Source: JBKPCD01 sp046727175
Lineage (GTDB): Bacteria; Acidobacteriota; Vicinamibacteria; Vicinamibacterales; 2-12-FULL-66-21
DNA length: 37,926 bases
Reading direction: 5' to 3'
Assembly (NCBI GenBank): GCA_046727175.1
Contig: JBKPCD010000124.1
Coordinates: forward strand, 1-37,926
Shown: one piece after another, positions 16,449-22,577 of the stretch
Layout of the letters: every line of letters starts with the position of its first letter
How positions within the stretch are numbered: the stretch's first letter is position 1
Notes under the pieces: model-generated
What the model was told of the DNA's origin: nothing
Database searches by the model: none
The model's input: only the letters and a program-made list of their open reading frames with translations
Position numbers and translations under genes: made by a program

Positions 16449-17198
16449 CTACAAAAGGCCCTCGATAGCCGTCTTGAACTGCTGATACGGAACGGCTCCG
16501 CGGACCACCTTCAGGATCTTCATCGGCTGATCGCCGGTCGGTGTGAGGCCGACGAGAAACGTCGGCGTGCTGTCGATTCCGAGCTTCTGCATGCGGGCGA
16601 CGCTCTCACGGACCGGGCCCAAGTACTTTCCTTCTTCCAGACATTTGCGGAACGCTGAGCCGTCGACGCCAATGCTCTCGGCCTGCTTCACGAGTTGCGC
16701 CACGTCCTTCGTCGGCGCCGCGAAAAGCTGCGCGTGCATCTGCCAATACTTCCCCTGGTCACCCGCGCAATTCGCGGCTTCGTGAGCCTTGTACGCATCG
16801 GGGTGCAGCTGCTCGATCGGATAGTCGATGAACACGTATCGAACCTTGCCAGTGGCGATGAAGTCGGCCTCGAGTTGCGGCGCCGTCTGTTGCATGTGGC
16901 GGCGGCAGTACGGACAGTGATAGTCGGAGACTTCGACGACCGTCACCTTGGCGCTCGGTGATCCTTTTGCCGGCTCTCTCGCGACTGCAACGCTTGCGTT
17001 GATGAGCGCGCTGTCGAATTTGCGGCCGGTCGCGGCTTCCAGCAGCGCCTTGATCTCATCGAGGTCCGCCTTCATCGTCGCCTGCTCGGCCTTCATTTTT
17101 TCGAGATCGCGTTTGAGAGCGGCGATTTCGTCGGACTGCGCTTGCGGCCCGGAGAGCGAGAATATAGCGACGAAGCCGACCGCGGCAAGCTTGAGCAT
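16449..17198 (-). CDS. Secreted DsbA-like thioredoxin-fold protein with N-terminal coiled coil
   Basis: 249 residues. A signal peptide (about 1-21, ending PQAQS) is followed by a Lys/Glu-rich helix (24-58) that looks like a short coiled coil. The DsbA-type domain has the active site C95-P-Y-C98 (DYHCPYCRRH) and a cis-proline TPTF loop. Such proteins oxidise or isomerise disulfides in the periplasm; the coiled coil may serve dimerisation, as in DsbC/DsbG-like or ScsC proteins. The ATG at 17198 gives a proper signal peptide; a longer start at 17228 would add ten residues before it. TACAGT lies 8 nt upstream. No DsbB/DsbD partner is seen nearby. Confidence 0.87.
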   Translation of the reverse strand: MLKLAAVGFVAIFSLSGPQAQSDEIAALKRDLEKMKAEQATMKADLDEIKALLEAATGRKFDSALINASVAVAREPAKGSPSAKVTVVEVSDYHCPYCRRHMQQTAPQLEADFIATGKVRYVFIDYPIEQLHPDAYKAHEAANCAGDQGKYWQMHAQLFAAPTKDVAQLVKQAESIGVDGSAFRKCLEEGKYLGPVRESVARMQKLGIDSTPTFLVGLTPTGDQPMKILKVVRGAVPYQQFKTAIEGLL

Positions 17199-17237
17199 GG
17201 CGTGAACTGTATCAGAAATGATGCGCACTGGCGCTGC

Positions 17238-17777
17238 TCACGTGCGTTTCGGATGCTGCTCCCAGACGGCTGCGCCGACGCGCGCTCGAAATCGCGCCGG
17301 ATCGACCGCCGGGTAGCGGTACAGCTGTTCTGCGATGGCTTCGAAGTACTCGACGACCTGCTGCGGTCGGACCAGACCGTCTCGGAACAGCGCCCGGACG
17401 TCCTCTTGATCCTGAGCGTGGCCGCGCTCGATTTTTGCCAGCGCCTGGGCATAAAGGTCGAAGTGATGAAAGGAGACGCGACCTTCGCGTGTGATGAAAG
17501 GGCTTCGAGATTCCCAATCCGCGCGGACGGGGATGAAGTCAGAGGGCGCGGCGAGCTCGACGTTCACGTGCAGCCGCTCCTTGAGGACGGGGATCGCTCG
17601 ATAGACATCATCGCGTTCGGGCACGATTTTCACGTCGATGTCGACCGTGCTCGAACGCCAGCCATGGAGAACGGCTGTTGCCCCGCCTGTGAAGTACACC
17701 TTCGTCTCTCTCCGCGCGTGGTCGCCGAGCGCCCGCATGAAGCGGCGGATCCGCGTCACGTCCGCGGGTTCGCGCAT
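17238..17777 (-). CDS. Nucleotidyltransferase-fold protein (DUF6036-like)
   Basis: 179 residues. The stretch VYFTGGATAVLHGWRSSTVD followed by IDVKIVP is the nucleotidyltransferase signature: GG, then a D-x-D pair that would bind metal. The rest is mostly helical (FHHFDLYAQALAKIERGHAQ; DVRALFRDGLVRPQQVVEYF), as in DUF6036-type proteins. Its start overlaps the end of the preceding small gene by 22 bp, so the two are translated as a unit. The enzymatic target is unknown. Relatives of this fold act in toxin-antitoxin pairs (MNT, AbiEii), and two-gene coupling is in line with that, but nothing here proves toxicity. It lies 39 bp before the DsbA-like gene on the same strand. Confidence 0.78.
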   Translation of the reverse strand: MREPADVTRIRRFMRALGDHARRETKVYFTGGATAVLHGWRSSTVDIDVKIVPERDDVYRAIPVLKERLHVNVELAAPSDFIPVRADWESRSPFITREGRVSFHHFDLYAQALAKIERGHAQDQEDVRALFRDGLVRPQQVVEYFEAIAEQLYRYPAVDPARFRARVGAAVWEQHPKRT

Positions 17778-18034
17778 TCTGCCGCTCGCTCGAAGCTCAC
17801 GAGCCGTCTGATGAGCGCGTTGTATCGACCGTGGGCGGAGTCGGAGTCTTCCATCGCGAGCAGATCGTAGAGCTTGCGTTCGGGATCCGCAATTGGAGCT
17901 TCGATTGAAAAACCGATTCGACGCAGTCGCGGCGCGCCAATCGAGACGAGCAGCGCCTCGATCGATTGAGTGCCGGCGGTCAGATCTGCGAGGCCCCGTT
18001 CGATGAGATCGGCTCCGGGAAGAGATGCGTCCAC
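17756..18034 (-). CDS. Small protein of unknown function, coupled to the nucleotidyltransferase gene
   Basis: 92 residues from a GTG at 18034. I do not recognise the family. It is predicted mostly helical, with a hydrophobic middle (IEALLVSIGAPRLRRIGF) and a C-terminal helix RYNALIRRLVSFERAAE. There is no signal peptide and no clear DNA-binding motif. It overlaps the downstream nucleotidyltransferase by 22 bp and has its own TATAAT hexamer 6 nt before the GTG, so it is the first gene of a two-gene unit. By position it could be the antitoxin or partner of the nucleotidyltransferase; this is inference only. Confidence 0.6.
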   Translation of the reverse strand: MDASLPGADLIERGLADLTAGTQSIEALLVSIGAPRLRRIGFSIEAPIADPERKLYDLLAMEDSDSAHGRYNALIRRLVSFERAAECANPRT

Positions 18035-18040
18035 AGTCGG

Positions 18041-18046
18041 ATTATA
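18041..18046 (-). promoter_or_regulatory. -10 hexamer TATAAT before the small gene of the nucleotidyltransferase pair
   Basis: A perfect TATAAT on the minus strand ends 6 nt before the GTG at 18034, so the transcript would begin at about the start codon. No good -35 is found at 17 bp. Confidence 0.5.
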
Positions 18047-18098
18047 GCGACCTGAACATTATCTGCGCCGATTGATCCCTGGAACCGCCGCCGCATTT

Positions 18099-18165
18099 AC
18101 AGGAGATCCGAAGGTCAGAAGTAGTTGATTTCTTGAAATCGTCTTCTGACCTTCTGAGCTCCTGT
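18099..18165. repeat. Near-perfect hairpin with 23-nt arms
   Basis: The left arm (18099-18121) and right arm (18143-18165) are inverted copies with only two mismatches around a 21-nt loop; the inner core is GAAGGTCAGAAG / CTTCTGACCTTC. There is no T-run after it on either strand, so it is not a classical terminator. It lies between the glcD-type gene's 3' end and the nucleotidyltransferase pair, and is unrelated in sequence to the CCGCGGAG family. Confidence 0.8.
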
Positions 18166-18214
18166 GAAGCTACCGGGTCGATCGAAGCGACCCCGAACCC
18201 CGAACCGGGGAGGT

Positions 18215-19600
18215 TCAGTCCGGGAATATCTTCCCCGGATTCAGAATCCCGTACGGATCGAACGCCTGCTTGACGCGCTTCATGAGCGCGATCTCGTCAG
18301 GCGTCAGCTCGATTCCGAGAAACGGCGCCTTCGCGAATCCAATTCCGTGCTCTCCGCTGATCGAGCCCTCGAGGTCGACGACTCCCTGGAACAATACGCG
18401 CTCGGCGGCGTGTGCGCGGTCCAGCTCCGCGGCGTCCGCGGGATCCACCATGATGTTCACGTGGATGTTGCCGTCGCCGGCATGGCCGAAACACGGAATG
18501 CGCAGGGCGTACTGTCGCTTGATCCGGCCGACCAGCGCGAACAAGTCCGGGATACGCCCCTTCGGCACGACGACATCGTGGTTGAACTTGAGCGGCGTGA
18601 TCGTTTTCAATGACAGCGAGAGCTCCCTGCGTACTCGCCAGAGCTCCTCCCGCTCCCCGTCGTCGCGCGCGTGAAGGACTTCGGTTGCTCCCGCGTCGCG
18701 GCAGGCGCGTTCGACACGAGACGCTTCTTCGGTCACGGCTGATGCGATTCCGTCGACTTCGATCAGCAGGATTGCGCCGGTGCCCGCCGGCGCGAGCGAT
18801 CGGACCTGGAGATATCGCGCGACGGCTTCGAGCGAATCACCGTCGACGAGCTCCACGGCCGCAGGCACGACGCGGGCGCGAATGATCTTCGTCACGGCAT
18901 CGACTGCGCAATCGACGTTCGGGAACGACGCGCGCAGCGTCGCGCGCGTTGTCGGCTTCGGAACGAGGCGCAGGATGATCTTCGTAATGACCGCAAGAGT
19001 CCCCTCGGACCCGACGAGCAGATGCGTGAGGTCGTAGCCAACGACGTTCTTCACGACCTTTCCGCCGGTCTCGATGATCTCGCCGGTCGGAAGAACGGCC
19101 TCGAGTCCGAGAACGTACTGCTTGGTCGTCCCGTACTTGAACGCCCGTGGCCCGCCGGCACACTCGGCGACGTTGCCGCCGATCACCGACTGTCGGAGCG
19201 ATGCGGGGTCGGGCGGATAGAACAGCCCCACTCTCTCCACCGCGTCCTGCAGATCGCCAGTGACGACGTTCGGCTCTACGACGGCAACGAGATTGGGTTC
19301 GTCGATCTCGAGGATCCGGTTCATGCGCTCGAGCGACAACACCACACCACCGCGTACGGGGACGGATCCACCGGTGTAACCCGTTCCGCCGCCGCGCGGA
19401 ACGATCGCGACGCGACTGGCCGCACAGGCGCGCACGACCTCTGCGACTTCCGCTGTGCTGGCCGGAAAGACGACGAGGTCCGCCGGACGGCCACGCTTCA
19501 GCGCATCGGTACCGTATGTCTCTCTTACGCTCGGCTCTGTTCTAACGTGTTTGGGGCCGAGAACACTTTGGAGATGAGAGACAAATTCTGAGGTCAGCAT
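18215..19600 (-). CDS. glcD: FAD-linked oxidase, GlcD / D-lactate dehydrogenase type
   Basis: 461 residues. The FAD-binding PCMH domain has PRGGGTGYTGGSV (68-80) and VGYDLTHLLVGSEGTL. The C-terminal FAD-oxidase domain has KFNHDVVVP (H341), GHAGDGNIH (372-380), SGEHGIG (415-421) and a final YGILNPGKIFPD. These are the flavin and 2-hydroxyacid-binding motifs of glycolate oxidase subunit GlcD and of bacterial D-lactate dehydrogenases; the exact substrate cannot be told. GlcE and GlcF partners are not adjacent, which slightly favours a stand-alone D-2-hydroxyacid dehydrogenase. The gene is bounded by a hairpin downstream and a CCGCGGAG-family repeat upstream. Confidence 0.88.
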   Translation of the reverse strand: MLTSEFVSHLQSVLGPKHVRTEPSVRETYGTDALKRGRPADLVVFPASTAEVAEVVRACAASRVAIVPRGGGTGYTGGSVPVRGGVVLSLERMNRILEIDEPNLVAVVEPNVVTGDLQDAVERVGLFYPPDPASLRQSVIGGNVAECAGGPRAFKYGTTKQYVLGLEAVLPTGEIIETGGKVVKNVVGYDLTHLLVGSEGTLAVITKIILRLVPKPTTRATLRASFPNVDCAVDAVTKIIRARVVPAAVELVDGDSLEAVARYLQVRSLAPAGTGAILLIEVDGIASAVTEEASRVERACRDAGATEVLHARDDGEREELWRVRRELSLSLKTITPLKFNHDVVVPKGRIPDLFALVGRIKRQYALRIPCFGHAGDGNIHVNIMVDPADAAELDRAHAAERVLFQGVVDLEGSISGEHGIGFAKAPFLGIELTPDEIALMKRVKQAFDPYGILNPGKIFPD

Positions 19601-19608
19601 TGCATGAC

Positions 19609-19843
19609 GGAGGTGGCCGAGGGCACGGACAAACCGATCACCGCGGAGTCACGGGGCACACGGAGAAACCATTCAGGGGATCAAACCCTACTTGATACTC
19701 ACGTTACGCTAATGGCTTTGCGCTCAGGGTTTGTCGCGCAAATCCTGTCGCATTGACCTGAGCTCGCTTCCGGCAAGAGCCCATTAATTCTCCGTGAACT
19801 CCGTGACTCCGCGGTGAAGCTGTATCCGTGTCCTCCGCCTCCC
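19609..19843. repeat. CCGCGGAG-family inverted repeat pair with 119-nt spacer
   Basis: Left arm 19609-19668 (GGCACGGACAAA, ATCACCGCGGAGTCACGG, CACACGGAGAAA) and right arm 19788-19843 (TTCTCCGTGAACTCCGTGAC, TCCGCGGTGAAGC, GTGTCCTCCGCCTCC). The spacer contains no convincing gene, though on the minus strand part of it stays open for about 25 codons. The element occupies nearly the whole 251-bp gap upstream of the glcD-type gene. Confidence 0.8.
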
Positions 19844-19851
19844 CCGCGCTC

Positions 19852-21054
19852 TCAGCCGGCGGCGGCGCGCGTTCGCTGCTCCAGCTTTTGAACGAACCCG
19901 ACGATTCGGTCCACGCCGCGTTCGAGCTCGTGCAGCGAAGTCGCATAGGAGAGCCGGATGAATCCTGGTGCATCGAACGCTTCACCAGGAGTAATCGCCA
20001 CGCGCGCCTCGTCGAGAAGAGCCTGACCGAGCTCCGCGGACGTGCGAATACCGTCGGGCGAGAGGAAATCGGACACATCCGGGAACAGATAGAACGCGCC
20101 GGCGGGTTTGACTACGCGGAGTCGTGGCTCGTTCGCCAGCCAAGTACACAGCTTGTCGCGGCGCTCGCGGTATTCGTCGAGCATCGCTGTGACACAGGTC
20201 TGCGGTCCGGCGAGCGCTGCGACGACGGCCTTCTGCGTAATCGAGCAGACGTTCGACGTCGAGTGGCTCTGGAGCGCGTTGCAGGCGTTCACGACAGCCG
20301 TCGGTCCCATCGCCCAGCCGCATCGCCAGCCGGTCATCGCGTACGCCTTCGACGCCGAGCCGCACAGCACCGACCGCTCGCGATTCACGCGCGCGAGCAC
20401 TCCCGGGAGGTTGTGCGGCGTCGGGTCGTAAATCAGCTTGTCGTAGCAGAGGTCCAGGAGGATCCAGATCGCTCGGCGCGCCGCTTCCTGCGCGACGGTC
20501 TCGAGGTCCGCTTCGCTCATCAGCGCGCCGGTCGGGTTGCCCGGCGAGTTGAGAATCATGCCTCGCGTTCGCGGCGTGATCGCGCCGAGGATGGTCTCGG
20601 CATGAAGACGGAAGCCGTCTTCCGCATGCGTCCGCACGACGACGGGTGTGGCCTCGGCAAGTTTGATCTGCTCGAGGAGCGTCGGCCATCCGGGCATGTG
20701 CGTGATGACCTCGTCGCCGGCGCCGAACAGCACCATTGCCGCATTGTAAAGGGCTTGTTTCCCGCCAGCCGTGACGATGACCTCCGACGTCGAATACTCA
20801 ATTCCGCAGTCTTCGCGGTAGCGAGCCACGATTGCGCGCTTGAGCTCGTCCGTCCCGGAATTCGTCGTGTACTTCGTGAAGTGCGCGTCGATCGCCGCGT
20901 GCGCCGCGGCAGAAATATGATCGGGCGTTGGAAAGTCGGGTTCGCCGGCGCCGAGATCGACCACATCCACTCCCTGCGCCTTCAGCCGCATCGCCTCGGC
21001 GGCGACCTTCATCGTTGGAGACACGCCAATACGTCCGGCACGCGCTGCAAGCAT
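19852..21054 (-). CDS. Class I/II pyridoxal-phosphate aminotransferase (aspartate or prephenate type)
   Basis: 400 residues with the fold-type I aminotransferase signatures: DLGAGEPDFPTP near the N-terminus, TAGGKQALYNA, NSPGNPTG (169-176) and the PLP lysine K236 in SASKAYAMTGWRCGW, then the C-terminal arginine region FIRLSYATS that binds the alpha-carboxylate. It most resembles aspartate/prephenate aminotransferases of subgroup Ib; the amino donor cannot be fixed by eye. Its ATG lies 3 bp after the coaD stop, so it is the third gene of an rsmD-coaD-aminotransferase operon. The C-terminal end abuts a repeat arm. Confidence 0.92.
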   Translation of the reverse strand: MLAARAGRIGVSPTMKVAAEAMRLKAQGVDVVDLGAGEPDFPTPDHISAAAHAAIDAHFTKYTTNSGTDELKRAIVARYREDCGIEYSTSEVIVTAGGKQALYNAAMVLFGAGDEVITHMPGWPTLLEQIKLAEATPVVVRTHAEDGFRLHAETILGAITPRTRGMILNSPGNPTGALMSEADLETVAQEAARRAIWILLDLCYDKLIYDPTPHNLPGVLARVNRERSVLCGSASKAYAMTGWRCGWAMGPTAVVNACNALQSHSTSNVCSITQKAVVAALAGPQTCVTAMLDEYRERRDKLCTWLANEPRLRVVKPAGAFYLFPDVSDFLSPDGIRTSAELGQALLDEARVAITPGEAFDAPGFIRLSYATSLHELERGVDRIVGFVQKLEQRTRAAAG

Positions 21055-21057
21055 GTT

Positions 21058-21561
21058 TCAGGCCCTCAAGGTTTCCCGTGCGAGTTTCTTTTCCCGTAGC
21101 CGGCGCTCGACGATTTCGGGCACGAGCCCGCGCACGGAACCGCCGAGTGCAACGACTTCCTTCACGAGTCTGGAGCTCACATAAGTGTACGGCTCGCCCG
21201 GCATCATGAACACGGTCTCGACCTCTTCGTTCAGCCGCCGGTTCATCAACGCCATTTGCATCTCGTATTCGAAATCGGAGATGGCGCGAAGCCCGCGAAC
21301 GATGACGCTGGCGCGCTTGGAACGAGCGTACTCGACGAGCAACCCGTCGAACGTGTCCACCTCGACATTGGGCCGATCGCGAAACACCTCCTTGGCGATC
21401 TGCACGCGCTCGGGAACAGTGAAGAGCGGCGCCTTCTCGAGGTTGATGAGCACGGCGACGATGATGCGATCGAAGAGACGGGAGCCGCGATGGATGATGT
21501 CGATGTGCCCGTTGGTCAGCGGGTCGAAGGATCCCGGATAAACGGCGAAGACATTAGCCAC
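21058..21561 (-). CDS. coaD: Phosphopantetheine adenylyltransferase
   Basis: 167 residues. NVFAVYPGSFDPLTNGHIDI holds the T/HxGH nucleotide-binding motif (T16-N-G-H19), and YTYVSSRLVKEV matches the ISSTxxR motif. CoaD joins AMP to 4'-phosphopantetheine to make dephospho-CoA. The start is taken as the GTG at 21561, which has GGGAGG 7 nt upstream and gives the family length. A frame extending to 21591 would overlap the rsmD stop and add ten unconserved residues. It follows rsmD by 26 bp, a very common pairing in bacteria. Confidence 0.95.
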   Translation of the reverse strand: MANVFAVYPGSFDPLTNGHIDIIHRGSRLFDRIIVAVLINLEKAPLFTVPERVQIAKEVFRDRPNVEVDTFDGLLVEYARSKRASVIVRGLRAISDFEYEMQMALMNRRLNEEVETVFMMPGEPYTYVSSRLVKEVVALGGSVRGLVPEIVERRLREKKLARETLRA

Positions 21562-21587
21562 GGCTCGCCCTCCCGCATGATCCACGC

Positions 21588-22130
21588 TCACGGTTGGCGC
21601 TGGTAGAAAGCCAAGGCGCTGTCTCCCGACTTCAACTCGCGGGTCCGCATCAGCGCACCCTGGCGCGAAGGAGATGCGTCACGTGTCGCGTGCTCGACTA
21701 CCAGGACTGATTCCGCTCCGATCATGTGCTCAGCTGCGCTCACTGCGTCGACCAGTTTGGCCGCGCCGTATGGAGGATCCAGGAAGACGATGTCGAATGA
21801 CGATCGCTCGAGCCGCGCGCGCGCAGCTTCGAATCTGGCGCGGATCATACTATAGCGTTCCATGACGCCGCAGCGCGCGAGATTTCTCTCGATCAGCCGA
21901 ATCGCACGCGGATCCTGGTCGACGAACGTGACATGGGCCGCGCCACGACTCAGCGCCTCGATCCCCACCCCGCCCGTCCCGGCATATCCGTCGAGCACGC
22001 GCGCGTCCTGAACCCGCGCCCCGAGCACGTTGAACAACGTCTCACGCAGCTTGTCGGAGGTCGGCCGGAGTCCGGCCCAGTCCGGCGGGTCGATACGGCG
22101 GCCTTTGTATGCGCCAGCGATTATCCTCAT
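21588..22130 (-). CDS. rsmD: 16S rRNA (guanine-966 N2)-methyltransferase RsmD
   Basis: 180 residues. It opens with MRIIAGAYKGRRI, then RPTSDKLRETLFNVLG, the SAM-binding VLDGYAGTGGVGIEALSRGA and the catalytic DPPY (118-121). This order is diagnostic for RsmD, which methylates G966 of 16S rRNA during small-subunit assembly. The ATG start fits the conserved N-terminus. It is the first gene of the rsmD-coaD-aminotransferase operon, and a CCGCGGAG-family arm lies 11 bp upstream of it, so its promoter must be within or beyond the repeat. Confidence 0.95.
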   Translation of the reverse strand: MRIIAGAYKGRRIDPPDWAGLRPTSDKLRETLFNVLGARVQDARVLDGYAGTGGVGIEALSRGAAHVTFVDQDPRAIRLIERNLARCGVMERYSMIRARFEAARARLERSSFDIVFLDPPYGAAKLVDAVSAAEHMIGAESVLVVEHATRDASPSRQGALMRTRELKSGDSALAFYQRQP

Positions 22131-22140
22131 CGCGGCCGAA

Positions 22141-22197
22141 CGGAGGAGACGGAGATCACGGAAAAAGCGTTCACCGCGGAGTCATGGGATTCACGAA
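22141..22197 (+). repeat. Left arm of a CCGCGGAG-family pair enclosing a small gene
   Basis: CGGAGGAGACGGAGATCACG, AAAAAGCGTTCACCGCGGAG, TCATGGGATTCACGAAG. It closely matches the left arms at 14050 and 19609. Partner arm at 22510-22567. Confidence 0.75.
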
Positions 22198-22266
22198 GTG
22201 CAATTTGTTTCTCGTCCCGTTGACGCCGATGGTTCAACTTGCGACACCCTGGGCAAATCTGCCGAA

Positions 22267-22491
22267 TCAATCGTCTGTTTCAGCCCGAACAAATGATGAA
22301 AGTCCGAACGCGATCAGCCCCAGCGCAATCAGTGCGAGGCCTGCTCCAACGAATGCGCCGAGATCTGAAAGGTTGTTGAAGAAACTGAGATCGCGCCTTG
22401 GGCTTACGCCAAAGCCGAGTGGAAGGCAAAGCACACCAATCGCTGCAATGACGATCCCGCCTACACGAAGGATGGTCTTCACCCGTCTCAT
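22267..22491 (-). CDS. Small two-segment membrane protein, unknown function
   Basis: 74 residues from an ATG at 22491 with only a weak GAGAT ribosome site. Two hydrophobic segments (ILRVGGIVIAAIGVLCLPLG and VGAGLALIALGLIAFGL) are joined by a polar SPRRDLSFFNNLSD loop, and the tail is acidic. No family is recognised. The gene lies entirely between the two arms of an inverted repeat and has no other neighbour inside it, so it may travel with the repeat. It could also be a chance frame, but a hydrophobic pattern this regular with a charged loop suggests a real protein. Confidence 0.55.
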   Translation of the reverse strand: MRRVKTILRVGGIVIAAIGVLCLPLGFGVSPRRDLSFFNNLSDLGAFVGAGLALIALGLIAFGLSSFVRAETDD

Positions 22492-22509
22492 GATCTCGAT
22501 CGATTAAAT

Positions 22510-22567
22510 TCCTCCGTGCCTTCCGTGCCTCCGCGGTGAACGCTCTGTCCGTGCCCTCCGTCTCCCC
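22510..22567 (-). repeat. Right arm of the CCGCGGAG-family pair enclosing a small gene
   Basis: CCTCCGTGCCTTCCGTGCCT, CCGCGGTGAACGCTCTGTCC, GTGCCCTCCGTCTCCCCC. Inverted counterpart of 22141-22197. It ends 10 bp before the recG stop codon. Confidence 0.75.
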
Positions 22568-22577
22568 CGACGCGGAG

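Noticed and set aside
18099..18165. Rho-independent terminator
   Set aside because: The stem is strong but no T-run follows on either strand, and the loop is long.
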